This document shows, piece after piece, positions 1 to 11,215 of a DNA stretch of 64,000 nt. The position numbers were made by a program, and so were the translations under genes. Each line of letters starts with the position of its first letter. Within the stretch, counting starts at the first letter, position 1. This stretch comes from Parapristionchus giblindavisi (lineage: Eukaryota > Nematoda > Chromadorea > Rhabditida > Diplogasteridae), in the NCBI GenBank assembly GCA_943737045.1, contig CALSFV010000098.1, forward strand, positions 1-64,000, in the 5' to 3' direction. Under the pieces are notes generated by a model. The model was given only the letters and a program-made list of their open reading frames with translations. It ran no database searches and was not told the origin of the DNA.

Positions 1-568
1 ATAAACGAATAGTGATATAATCATTTGTTGGAATCACTAGTGACAAATACATTGTTATCTTTCTCTTTACAAGGAATTATTGATATGTATCACTTTATAG
101 ACTATTCAGTTAGGTATGTGATAGAGATAACACATAAAATGACAAGTGATCTAATCTATATTGAATAGATAACTTACTTGTATGTATATGGACCTCTTTC
201 ATCCATATCCGGATATGTTCCTCTATTCATGATACCTCCTACATTTGCATAATCATATATCTGAAATGATAGAATAGATCAAAGATCAAAGATCAAAGAT
301 CAACTGACATAGAATTCAGTATTGGAGATATAAGTTGGATTAGCCCAAGCAGCAGCAAAATCATTTAGTGTTCCATCACCATTTACTCCAATAACTTCAT
401 CTATAATGATAAGAATATTGAATATATAATGTAATGAATACAAACATCATTGATTGTATCAGTCATTGTATTAGGGAATACAAGTAATTGAACAACTAAT
501 CCTCCTGATAGAAGAAGTGCTCCAATGATAAAAGAGATGATACCTCCCCATAATAGACAACAATTCAT
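1..568 (-). CDS. CD36-family scavenger receptor, 5' part (runs off window)
   Basis: First exons of a CD36/SCARB/LIMP-2 type two-pass membrane protein, a family that binds lipids, lipoproteins or lysosomal cargo. Exons fit 568-442, 400-309 and 260-178, with intact GT..AG junctions and matching phases. Residues 1-30 are MNCCLLWGG followed by a hydrophobic segment (IISFIIGALLLSGGLVV), the family's N-terminal anchor, and then LLVFPN, where family members have a similar proline. Further on, the ectodomain has AAAWANPTYIS and DERGPYTYK, matching the conserved W..P and E.GPY.Y blocks. The exon after position 178 could not be placed with confidence and may lie outside the window. The start at 568 is the only methionine before the anchor. 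The gene is divergent from the OSBP-like gene across about 1.1 kb. Family assignment is strong; the paralogue is unknown. Confidence 0.85.
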
Positions 569-1679
569 TATGATTCAGGTTTATACCTTCAATCAACAAT
601 CTTTATCATCAATGGTCAATATTGATTTTATCGATTAGATAAAGAATATATATTCCGAACCAATAATAATTAGATAAAAGGACACACAAAAGTTCATAAT
701 AGACGATAAAAATGAGAACATTGAAGGGATTATAATAGAGTAGAGTGAATTAAGAAAGAGAATACATGATACTATCTATCTATCTACAAATATGAATCCT
801 TTCACTTCTCATTCTATTCTCTTATCAATTCATTCTTCATTCCATCATACCCATTGTAGTTTTCAATATCAACTCATATTAAGTATTCTAGTCTCTTATT
901 ACATATCACATGAATATTAGAATATCTTATGATGTATTTAATGTTTCAATGTCAAAGTTCAATATACAATACATGAATATGTTCATACAATAGAAGTCTT
1001 CATATCAGTCAATTCACATCAATAGAATAATCAAATAGTGTGTATGAATGAGAATATGATTATGGAGTATGGAAGCAGTGAAGACACTCTTATATTATTG
1101 ATATTACTTATCTATTTGATCATCTCCCTATTGTGTCAACATATATTATGTTTATCTTAATTGAACTTACTCAAAATTGTAATTTTGTTCAAATTACTAT
1201 AAAATTAGTTTTAACAGAAAAATGGAGCAAAAAAACCAGCGAAGATTGGGAAAAAAAAGAAGGAAACATCTACAGAATTGTCAATTGAATCGTACTATTT
1301 TTTGTCACTACTTTTTAATAAAAACTATATGAGTTCATTTTTGAATGCTTCAAACTTTTCAGATGTTCCTATATCTACAATTTCACAATCCTTTCTCTTT
1401 CATTCATTCGTCTTGTATCCAGTACATACAAATTGAATACTATTCAATCAGATGAATCAACTCTTCATATTTTTTCATCCACTTCTCTTTTAAATTACGT
1501 TAGTCATTTGAATAAAACATTATTAAAAAGATAATAAAAAGTGAAAGTTTCTGTTTCACTTTTATCTTAATCTTCTTCTCCGTTCGGTCAGTTAATAATT
1601 ACATCTCCCATCCTTCCTTTAGTAAACTATTTTTTTCAGTAAGAATGAAGTCAATTCGAAGTGAGATAATACTAACAGA
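569..1679. other. Intergenic, divergent promoters
   Basis: AT-rich stretch between the heads of the CD36-like (-) and OSBP-like (+) genes. It should hold both promoters. A pyrimidine-rich run ending TTTTTTTCAG near 1,640 could be a splice or trans-splice acceptor for the + gene. No coding signal seen. Confidence 0.6.
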
Positions 1680-3660
1680 ATGAATAGACCTACAGTAATC
1701 ACATCAGGACAAAGGTTAGTGATTAATATATTAAATAAATATCGTTTGATTAATTTCTCGCTTTTAAACAGAATGAGATTACCCAACGAAGTACCTCCAC
1801 GTGAAGGATTTAGTCTATGGGAGATCATTAAACCAAATCTTGGAAGGGTTAATCGATAATCCATAGTTGATATCGTATATCATATATTTTGTTTCAGGAT
1901 TTCTCCCGATTCAAAGTACCAGTTAATATAAATGAACCTGTTACTCTCCTACAACGATTAGCTGAGACATATATGGTAGATATTATTGATTGATTATAAC
2001 CGATCAATGAATCATATAGGGATATGTTGATCTAATTCTGGAAAGCGACGACTAAAGAATCACCAGTTGAAAGAATGGAGGTGATCTTTGATCTTAATTG
2101 ATCTTTGATCTTTGATCTCTGTTCAGTTAATAATCGCATATGCTATCTCTGGTATCTCAACAAATCGTAATCGTCTGACTAAACCATTCAATCCTCTTCT
2201 TCTCGAGACATTTGAATATCAAAAGTATCGTAATATTATCGATTGAATTACGAACACCCTGATTAAGGGATGAATGTCGTTTCATTGCTGAACAAGTTAG
2301 TAATCATCCTCCTGTATCTAATCTATATATGGAAGGACCTGGGATTTACTTTATCGGCTACAGTATCTCCGAAGGTACCGTATACCCTTGTTATTGATTG
2401 ATATTGATCAATTAGGTTTCATTCTGGATGAATCGATTAATTTGCACTCCAAACTCTTCTGTTTGTCTTATACTCAATGGGTACTGTATGTTATTGATTG
2501 ATGATATTCAATACATGTATTAAAGTCCGAAGATAGAGACTTATACATGGCAGACTCCTACTTGTACTATATGGAATGTAATGATTGGTAAACCATATAT
2601 GAATCTAGTAAGTAATTATTGTACCGTAACCCTTTCATATTGATTACTGTAATATTGAATTGAAGAGTGGTAATATGATAGTTCGTTGTTCATCAACAAA
2701 TCATGAAGGAAGAATTAACTTTGATTCAAATGGAGGATGGAATAGACAAAAGACTAATGATCTTCATCTTGATGGATATATTAATCATGGGTTTGACATA
2801 GTATATGACACATTTCAATATATCATTACAGTAAGACACCAGTCCGGGCAATATACGGTAATTGGTCATTGTATGTTGCATCTTGTGCTCCTCGATTATT
2901 GAAAGAAAACTATTCACAATGGGTGAAATCATTCATTAGCTCTGTATACGACAAGGTTAATCTTTCATCTTTTGATTAGCTTGATCTTTGATCTTTGAAT
3001 TGTAGCCAGAACGTGGACCAATCTTTGGTCAATCAAATATTCTTTGGATCGCTAACAAGTTACCTGAGAAGTATGAGATGGTATTTATCCATTTATTATA
3101 TTTCTATAATATGTTTACATTAAGCAATATCATTTCACATATCTGACAATGTCATTGAATACAATACCTCATTCACTCAAGAATCTATTACCTCCGACTG
3201 ATTCTAGAATGAGACCAGATATGATTAAAATGGAATATGGACTGCTTGGTTACTTTCATTCAATCGATCAATAAATGAATCAATCAATATCTTAGATAGT
3301 GCTGGTGAATGCAAGGAATACATTGAGCAAATGCAAAGAATAAGAAGAAAAGAAGGAGGAAGAAGAACTACTCCTAAGTGAGTATACTGTATATGTATTG
3401 ATTGATCGATATTGTATTATAGATGGTTCACTAGGAATAAGAATGGATGGTCATATAATGGAATGTATTGGAATAGAGAATATGATGATTGTGAAGATAT
3501 CTTTAGAGATCCATCAGGATATGTAATGAAGACAGCTAGAGAGACAAGTAACATATACTATTCACCCATAATACACAATACTATTTCTATCGTGTATAAT
3601 ACATTATCACAATGGTATTATGTTGAACATTTATACAAAAAGAGTAAGACACATAAATAA
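1680..3660 (+). CDS. Oxysterol-binding-protein-related protein (ORD only), with possible frame breaks
   Basis: Short ORP-type lipid transfer protein made almost entirely of the OSBP ligand domain; no PH domain is visible, as in short ORPs. Recognisable blocks in order: FSLWEIIKPNLG, NEPVTLLQRLAE, PVERM, KPFNPLLLETFEY, the family signature EQVSNHPP, TYTWQTPTCTIWN, IYGNW, LPPTDSRMRPD and the C-terminal WFTRNKNGW..NGMYW. The HH of the usual EQVSHHPP is NH here. The first exon is 1680-1714; an in-frame stop lies just upstream. About eleven short introns fit (for example 2791-2831). Two joins need a 1-base shift: near 2,025-2,045 (before WKATTKESPVERM) and near 2,338 (between the HPP exon segment and FTLSATVSPK). 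Either the copy is damaged or the assembly has indels. The last exon's tail beyond the YW block is poorly conserved, so the stop at 3,660 is tentative. Confidence 0.82.
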
Positions 3661-4246
3661 GATAAGATATATAACACATATTATGATGCATGTATGGCGA
3701 CTATTACTCTACACACAAAAGTGCTTTGATTAAATGATTATGAAAGATAAATAAAAGAATCAATTCTTTCTTTCTCTCTATGAATATATTCTAATAAACT
3801 TTGTTTGTATATTCTATACAAAGGGGAACCAGAAAGCATTGTCATATCACAATGAATGATGAATGAACAAGAAATGAGAGAAGGGTTATCAATATATAAG
3901 GAGAATGAGGTTTAAAGCAGTTTGATGTATACAACGTTTACATCAGATATATAGACCCAATGAATTGTAAATGGTTAAAGAGGAGGGAATAGAGTAGGAA
4001 TAACAACAGTAGTAAGCCATGGCCATGCAACTCTCATATCGACACTATATAATACATTCATAGCAGCTATATCAACCTATTAGTTATCATTCTCTTTCTT
4101 ATCTTTCTATTCAATCAATCATTCATTTCATACATTTGCTAGTATTTTATGTGTCGAATGAGCAGATTAGTGGAAGAATACGGTACATCTACTCTTTACT
4201 TAGAATGGGTAATCAAAAGGAATATAATAGATAATCAAGAGGATAC
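3661..4246. other. Intergenic, convergent 3' ends
   Basis: AT-rich sequence between the OSBP-like gene (+) and the KDEL receptor (-). Probably two 3' UTRs. No further gene seen. Confidence 0.6.
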
Positions 4247-5630
4247 TTAGATGGGAAGTTCCATTGTTTTGCTATGGGCAACAACACGAGTGAAGTATAC
4301 ATAGAAGAAGTCAGCATAGAGAATAGTTTGAATGATACCAGCTAGTGTAGCGATGGGATCGAAGAAGTCTTCTTGGTAGTATCTGAAAGACAACTATTAC
4401 TCCTTATATCAAAACAATAAATGAATATGGAACACCATGTCAAACATATAACTGTGCAATTTCACAGCTTTCTCAAACCTTGCTAGTTACCCACTATCGA
4501 AGCTGCACATATTTTTCCTCATTACAAAAGATGAGATAAATATTAATATTATAACATAAATGGAAAAGTTTTGATTACCTGAGAATCCAATTGGCAATAT
4601 AGAGAGCACGATAAGATCCAAGTGCAAATAGATAATGAGCAGTAATTGTCTCAGCTGATCCAGTCTTTTGAAGCATAAAGAGTTGAGGGAAGATGGCTAC
4701 GGCCTCCAGATATATACTAAAAGTATTGCGAATACATTTATGACTATCATACAGATGTCCGAATCCATTCATAATCAACGTCGACGGTTTTAGGATAACG
4801 TAATAAAGTCAGATATAAGAGAAATATATATTGATAGAATAAACAATAAGATTAAGAGTATAGGACGAATAGCTAGGTTATCCGTTTTCAAAATCCTGTC
4901 AGGTTTTCGATTTTTTTGCAAATATAGACTAAAAAATACGGTCACAAAAGGCTTGGTACTTTGTAACATACTTTTCGACCTATGATTAAGAGCAAACCTG
5001 AATGTCCAGAGTATTTCAAGGATCTCAAAGTTGTGATTGAGAATGAGAGCAAGACAAGCAGTAGGGATAAGAAGGAACTGAAAATGATCTCCATTCAATC
5101 ATTTGGTTCAGATTGGTGTGGATTAACCTCAATTCTGAATGAGTCTGATTCCTTCTCATAAGTACTACGGAACTGGACGAACATAAGATACAATGTGAAT
5201 GCAGTTGCTCCGAGGAAGAACATCTGTAAATATACCATTATATCATTTATTTATTTACTATACTTTTCAAGGTTAAATACAAGCTATTCGGTATTACTTC
5301 GAGAATAAAAGAGATCAATAGGAAAAACAGGACAAGGTCACTAGAGTTTAGACTGCATCTTATTCAACAACAACGGAATCAAACCTTCATTAGACTGTTG
5401 TAGGCAGAGATGTAAGTCGTGAAAAGATCCAAGTAACGAGTTGAGAACACGATCATGTACAGAATCTAAAACATAGATATATCAACCATTGCATTGATCA
5501 TTAAAGCCAAACAACACACCTGAGAGCGAGCAGAGATTCCAGATACTGAACGAGATCTCCACATCTTCCATAGTAGAATAAGGATAGCAGCCAGATGGGA
5601 GAGATCTCCCAGAAGGCGGAAGACGTTCAT
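4247..5630 (-). CDS. erd-2: ER lumen protein-retaining (KDEL) receptor
   Basis: Complete seven-helix receptor that returns HDEL/KDEL proteins from the Golgi to the ER. It starts at 5630 with [19 protein letters not shown], matching the family N-terminus including the conserved Arg5, and continues with [23 protein letters not shown], a helix with [15 protein letters not shown], the [17 protein letters not shown] and [18 protein letters not shown] blocks, [31 protein letters not shown] and the last helix [14 protein letters not shown]. It ends ELPI and then stop at 4249-4247. Six exons with short introns are fully phase-consistent and give about 215 residues, the usual family length. Every hallmark of the peptide-binding helices is present, so a functional gene is likely. 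The paralogue cannot be resolved by eye. Confidence 0.96.
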
Positions 5631-6060
5631 ATCTTAAATATAACTAATTTTTAATCGATTAATATAGGAAATAATACAAATACAGGATCATTTGAAAGAA
5701 TATGGGATAGCTCATTACATACAGCGATTTGAAAGGGGATACATAAATAACGATTAGAAACGTATTAAAATCAATATAGATATTTGAAATTAAGCGCTGG
5801 CGGCTTTCTCAAAAGAGACGTGTCTTTACAGTAACCAGCTAATTCGTAGGGATGTCGTTGTGGGAGAGCACTAAATATAAAAAGATTTTTTTAAATTTAC
5901 AACTTCAATTCTATTTTATTTTATTTAAAATAAGCAAATCGAACAATGGAACATGATAAAAGAAAGAAACTAATACGAGATTTTTTCATGACGGGTAATT
6001 TTTACCATTAAAGGAAACATCAGAATACTGTAGTTTCGTTTTATTAGATCATATTATTTT
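5631..6060. other. Upstream region of the KDEL receptor
   Basis: AT-rich DNA between the KDEL receptor start and the abrupt GC-rich block. It should contain the receptor promoter. No gene seen. Confidence 0.55.
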
Positions 6061-6283
6061 TGTGCTACTCTATTACTCTCCGGTTTTTGAATGGGCGATC
6101 GTCGGACGAAATTCGGGTGATTTCCCGTTGATTCGCCTGCATCCGGAAGGGCCCTCTCGGGCGCCCACGAATCAACGGGTGATCGACCGCCGATCGCCCG
6201 GGGTTCGACCGTGAATGTGTGGGCGTTCGCCCGCGGATAATAAGAGATAGGGGCCCAGGATCATGGGTGCCCCTCGGTTCACC

Positions 6284-6350
6284 ATATGCATTACGACTGT
6301 TTAAGCTTGCCATATTGTAGAAGTGGTACTTCAACAATCGCAATGCATAC
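6284..6350. repeat. Hairpin copy 1 (divergent stem)
   Basis: Arms beginning TATGCATTACGACTGTTTAAG and closing CTTCAACAATCGCAATGCATA pair with a few G:U steps. The loop carries GCTTGCC and GTGGTA like the other copies, but the stem sequence is unrelated to theirs. It is followed by CAGTAACC as in copies 2-4. Confidence 0.7.
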
Positions 6351-6757
6351 AGTAACCTCTAATGGCCATCAACACAAAAAACATGTTTAAACTGATGAAC
6401 AAACGAATTAAATAAACAATTAAACAAATAAAATGGCAATTCTTCTCATCGACGCGGCTTGCTTCTCACTAACGGAGGAGTGGTTGCCGGACTGCAATGA
6501 TAATGTAAAAGCTTGTGATAGTGAAAGTGATTCTCTTACCTCTTCTGGCCTTTCCTCACGCCTTCTCCGCCCCGTCTCGGGTCCCACACGGGGGGACTGA
6601 CCCATCTGCAATAAAAAATCATGAATTACGGTTCTGACCCAATCTGATCTCGGTTGCTGCCTATTATACCAATTCTTATCTACTGTATCTCACCTCTTCG
6701 GGCCTCTCATGGCGTCTTCTCAGCCGCGTCCAAGGGAGAGGTTGCTTCCACGGTTGA

Positions 6758-6828
6758 CTGCAGAAATTGCTAGTGAATGAGCTTGCCGTACTGTAGTAGT
6801 GGTACTCATTCATTCGCAATTTCTACAG
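6758..6828. repeat. Hairpin copy 2
   Basis: The stem pairs CTGCAGAAATTGC with GCAATTTCTACAG and GAATGAG with CTCATTC. The loop reads CTTGCCGTACTGTAGTAGTGG. It is followed by TAACCGGGGATC. On the - strand it is bounded by GTTACTG..CTGCAG, so it could also be read as a structured intron. Confidence 0.8.
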
Positions 6829-7133
6829 TAACCGGGGATCCCTCTCCCCCATCTCTTTTCCCTCTCGGGGGATCCGGGGCCAAACTGCAATGAAAAATCA
6901 TTGGTTACGGTTTCAACCCAAGTGTGCAATAACGTTTATTGCTCGAATCAAGTCTACAAAAGATCAAAAATCATCAAAATATGTTTTTGGGGAACATTGC
7001 CGAAAATATGCCTTGTTGCACAGCCCTGGTTGCTAAGTTATAGACAAGTACCAAATGACTACCTCTGACCTGTTCTGGCCTATCTTTGGGCATTGTCCGA
7101 TCCATCTCGGGGAGGGACTGCTTCCGCAGTTAA

Positions 7134-7204
7134 CTGCAGAAATTGCTAGTGAATGAGCTTGCCGTACTGTACTAGTGGTACTCATTCATTCGCAATTTCT
7201 ACAG
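7134..7204. repeat. Hairpin copy 3
   Basis: Near-identical to copy 2, with one change in the loop (TACTAG for TAGTAG) and the same flanks (TAACCGGGGATCC). Confidence 0.8.
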
Positions 7205-7585
7205 TAACCGGGGATCCCTCTCCGCCCAATCTCGGTGTCGTTCCTCTCGGGGATCCGGTCCCATCTGCAATGGAAAATCATTGGTTACGGTTCCAACCCA
7301 ATTGATCTCGGTTGCTACCTATCAGAACCAATACCGAATTACTATATCACCCATTTTCGGCGCCCTCACCAGATTGTTTTATATAGTGGGTCGAATATCG
7401 AAATATAGTGGAAAATCGTTATTTTTATTTTACATTGCAATGTTTCAGATAAAAATTACCCTTATATAGTGGGTCAATCCTCACGCTGTGAGGGTACTAA
7501 AATGTATGTACTATATCTCACCTGGTTCGGCCTCTCCTGGCGTCTTCTCCGCCGCGTCCCAGGGAGAGGCTGCACCCGCGGTTAA

Positions 7586-7656
7586 CTGCAGAAGTCGAGA
7601 CTGAATGAGCTTGCCAAACTGTACTAGTGGTACTCATTCAGTAACTTCTTCTACAG
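7586..7656. repeat. Hairpin copy 4
   Basis: The outer stem CTGCAGAAG pairs with CTTCTACAG and the inner ACTGAATGAG pairs with CTCATTCAGT, so both arms changed together relative to copies 2 and 3. The loop GCTTGCC..ACTGTACTAGTGGTA is kept. Confidence 0.8.
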
Positions 7657-8443
7657 TAACCGGGGCTCACTCTCCGCCCATCTCGTGTCGTCCCTCTCGG
7701 GGGAACCGGGGCCAATCTGCAATCAAAAATCATTGGTTACGGTTATAACCATATGTTTTTGTTCTACTCACAATTTAAGAACTATGTTATTGCTCATTCG
7801 TCGTATTTTTGTGTATTTTTTGGCGAAATATGAGGTAAAGTGACCCGTAATTTGCAAGCCGACCAATTTATATACTGACCCGTACACAAAATGTGAGTTC
7901 TACAAAATGTATTGTTCAGACCTAATCAGATATTGGTAGCTGCATATCAGGTAGTTCCCTACGTCTATATCTCACCTCTTCTGGCCACTTATGGCGCCGT
8001 TTGTAGTCCCTCTCGGTGGAACCGGGTTCAAGCTGCAATCAAAAATCATTGGTTACGGTTATAACCCAATGAATCATCGATTACTACGTGATACACAAGT
8101 ACCAAATGACTATCTCTCACCTCATCTCTGGCCTCTCCTTGTCCATTCTCCGATCCATCTCGGGTCCCACACGGGGGAAATGGCGCTTCTGCAATGAAAA
8201 TCATTGGTTACGGTTGAAACCCAATCTGATCTCGGTTGCTACATATCAGACCATTATCGATATATAATAATAAAAGATATAACATAATATATAATAATAG
8301 TAAGGATATAGATAATCGCCGCATACACCCACTGAGATATCGGTACGTACGTATCGGACAAGTACCAAATGACTATCTCTCACCTGTTTCGGCCTCTCCT
8401 TCTCCATTCTCCGGTCCATATCAGAGGCGTCTTCATCGGTCTA

Positions 8444-8515
8444 CTGTAGAATGCGCGACCGAATGAGCTTGCCTTACTGTACCAGCGGTAACTCATTCAG
8501 TCCCTGATTCTACAG
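8444..8515. repeat. Hairpin copy 5
   Basis: CTGTAGAAT pairs with ATTCTACAG and GAATGAG with CTCATTC. The loop GCTTGCCTTACTGTACCAGCGG is the same core with a few changes. On the - strand the left boundary is GATACTG instead of GTTACTG, so a GT donor is absent in this copy. Confidence 0.75.
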
Positions 8516-8610
8516 TATCCCGCCATCCTCCGCCCCATCTCGTTGCGTCCCTCTCGGTTGAACCGGGGCCAATCTGAAATGAAAAATCATTGGATATGGT
8601 TATAGGTCGA

Positions 8611-10160
8611 TTTGCAATTTTAAATGCAATTTGCTGATCCATTGCATAAAGTATATTATTATTAATCCCTGCCGTGAGTATTGTAGCTTCATAATACCTA
8701 TTATCACAATACTTATCAATAACACCGAAATTTTACATCGTTCTAAACTCTAATAATTACACAAAACTAAGGTCAGAATCTAAAATCGTAATGCGAACTC
8801 ATTGAAAATTAATAATATTATCAATAATATATAATATTATGATTGAATGATCTCACCATGCTCCCTTCCTATCTTGAGGTACTTCAAATGCATATATACT
8901 TCAAATGCACATAGAACTGATTCAAATGAAGATATATCACAAAGAGCTTCAGCACAATATCTGTTACCTCTATCCTCTATCCATTCAAATACATAATACT
9001 CATATGAATATATTCATATGAGTTCAATGATTGAAAGTAATTATTGAAAGTAATGATAAATCATTGAAAGACACATAATTGAATGATTGAAATAAGGACC
9101 TATCTTGAGAAATTCAAATACATCAGAACGATATTAAGCATTGCATTCATTCAATTCAACCATAACTCAACTAACTAACTGTACATGAATATCTTCGATT
9201 GTCATTAACAACTAAAATCAATGAATACAATGAATACAATCAATATATACTCACATATAGGATCTCTCTTGTTTACATATAGGATCTCTCATTCGATTAT
9301 CACCATCTAACCATCTTTCGAGAATCTGAAACAGCAAAACATTATTATACAAAATAATGTTTGACGACTTTTGAATCAAGAGTAGAATTTACTACAATAA
9401 CTTAATGGTATCATTTTCATATGAGTATGAGCACTTTACAACGCATATATATTATAAATATGTACCTCAAGAGCATTAAGCTGTCCTTCATTACGATTAA
9501 ATGATCTAAGAATAGTTAATCGATTCTCTGATATTTGGGAAAATTTCTCAAGAGCAATCAATGAGAATAGAATGACTTCTGGAGGACAATTATAATGCTG
9601 AATCAATCAATAATCATATAATAATATGATGAATGAACTAACCACATTATCAAAAAAAAGATATTGTCTAGTAACAGTTGTACATATGGAACTACAACTA
9701 GCTCCAGCCATTTTCTCAGCTAAAGAACCAAGAACGATACAAACATTTCTATGCAATCCAATTGTTCGATGAGACTTAAAAAAACATAATAAAAGCGTGT
9801 TACTCTTCCCTTTAATAATTCCATTATTGATGATGAACACTATCATTATAATTATCAATATCATTATAATTCAACGTCCAGATACATAATCCTGGACCAA
9901 TCTGCACTGAAAATCATTGGTAACGGTTTCAACCTAATCTGATCTCGGTTCGCTAAGTGATAGACAAGTACCGATATATAATAATAAAAGATATAAGGAT
10001 ATAGATAATAAAGCATATAATAATGTACATGCCAGCCTTCCGTTTTCCTTCGGAATATTTATGTCCTTTAGGTGCATATCATTCAAGTCTTCTACATTCA
10101 TCATATATTATACTCTGATCTTCATCATCTCCAATAACGTACCTATAATATACATCAATC
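8611..10160 (-). pseudogene. RSPRY1-like (RING and SPRY protein) gene remnant
   Basis: Two clean exons, 9774-9643 and 9597-9466, each 44 codons in phase 0, encode blocks resembling the helical region of RSPRY1: HRTIGLHRNVCIVLGSLAEK and FSLIALEKFSQISENRLTI. A third exon (about 9325-9255) continues ILERWLDGDNRMRD. Further 3' (8,740-8,620) a SPRY-like piece (RYYEATILTAGI) appears, but its frame is broken by stops. At about 8,610 the sequence passes straight into the GC-rich array, so the rest of the SPRY domain and the RING finger are missing. A possible upstream exon lies near 10,150-10,060 (IGDDEDQSIIYDEC). RSPRY1 is an E3-like protein of uncertain substrate. The family call rests on remembered conserved motifs, not a search; truncation of the gene is visible in the sequence. 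Confidence 0.55.
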
Positions 10161-11215
10161 AATACAGATATACTGCATCTCCCTATGTTTGAAACGATAA
10201 GTAAGATATCAAATAAAAGGTGTTATAGGTGGTATTATTATAGGTATTGATTTATATATTTAGTAAAAATAATTATCGATAAGTAACATACCTAAAATGA
10301 AATTATGAATTATAATAATAGAATGATAATCTTTCTTGATCAATTCATTTAGAATATTCTATAATTTAAATTATGGATTAGCAGATTGATCTTTGATCTT
10401 TATTATGCAATTCTCGTTCTCGCTAATCAATTGCCATGATAGGGCTGAAAATATAAAAAAAAAGATATAGTGCTGGTTTACAACCATTGATCAATACTCA
10501 TAGACATGAAAGATGGGAAAGTGAAAACAAATTTATTATCATTTTGTAATATTAATTTTAATAAGGAATACGGATCGTAATTATTGAATCACAACCTAAA
10601 CACTAAAATCGAACTAGTACACGTATTATAGTAATGATTAAACGTGAAATAACGTACAACCTATAATTAATCCGTAACTCACATTAGCTCAATTACAATC
10701 GATAAATTAAGTAAAGAAAGAAAGAAGAATGGAAACAGAAAACAAAACAAATATGGAAATGGAAAACGGAAAAGGAAAAGAAATGGAAAACAAATACGGA
10801 AAGAGCACAACTTATAGGTGGACGAGGAATGGGAGGACCATTTGAACAATAAATATAGATGGCTGATCACAAGACGTGAGAACGAAGCTAAGCCTTCAAC
10901 GAAATCAGGCATACGGGGCTGTAAGAAGTCATGAATGATAGAAATATGCATGGTTGGAATTTCTCATGGAAACACATCTATAGTAAGATTCTACAGTATA
11001 CAGTACAGTATGTAGTATACAAAATGTGATACGCAAAGCTCCCGATTTATTTTTCAACTTTAGTTCTACTCAAGTGGGTTCCAAACTAAAAAAACAACCA
11101 ATTTTTGTAAAAAAATTCCACTTTTTTGGAGGTGTTTATTCCATGGTGTTTGATGGTTTGATGGCATATATAGTATGATGTTTACCTCAATCTTTTGCCT
11201 CGACTTGCTTCTCTC
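10161..11215. other. Transition DNA, no gene identified
   Basis: AT-rich sequence joining the RSPRY1-like remnant to the transposon-like segment. It includes a purine-rich run (about 10,715-10,800). A reading frame on the - strand near 10,950-10,850 has no recognisable homology. Nothing further can be supported. Confidence 0.4.

Larger units (their letters stand above)
6061..8610. repeat. GC-rich array of exon-like cassettes and hairpins
   Basis: Composition changes abruptly from AT-rich to GC-rich. On the + strand a unit recurs about seven times (near 6604, 6890, 7270, 7723, 8040, 8188 and 8580, plus an outlier near 9,905): CTGCAATGAAAAATCATTGG followed by TTACGGTTNNAACCCAA. Read on the - strand each unit begins with a good splice acceptor (ATTGCAG), runs through a GC-rich segment containing CCGAGAGGGA and ending GAGAGGCC.GAAGAG, and stops at a good donor (GTGAGATA). 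Five units or their neighbours contain a 67-72 base hairpin (listed separately). Reading frames are short and partly interrupted, so protein coding is unproven. The left end (6,075-6,260) is rich in GGGCGATCG/CGCCCGCGG words that recur at 22,840-23,010. Confidence 0.75.

Noticed and set aside
4790..5098. A 102-codon frame inside the KDEL receptor
   Set aside because: It is exon 4 of the receptor read through its flanking introns.
5640..6060. Remainder of the truncated Cys-loop receptor across the accessory block
   Set aside because: No channel motifs were found between the KDEL receptor and the GC-rich block, so a simple insertion into one gene is not supported.
6284..8515. CRISPR-like array of spaced repeats
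   Set aside because: Spacing is irregular (about 375-860 bases), the units are hairpins in splice-site-flanked cassettes, and the genome is eukaryotic.
6284..8515. Hairpins as ordinary introns of one coding gene
   Set aside because: Copies 1 and 5 lack GT..AG ends, and reading frames on the two sides do not join in a consistent phase.
10679..10951. 90-codon frame on - with Phe/Leu-rich tail
   Set aside because: The tail comes from a purine-rich run, and the front part has no family resemblance.
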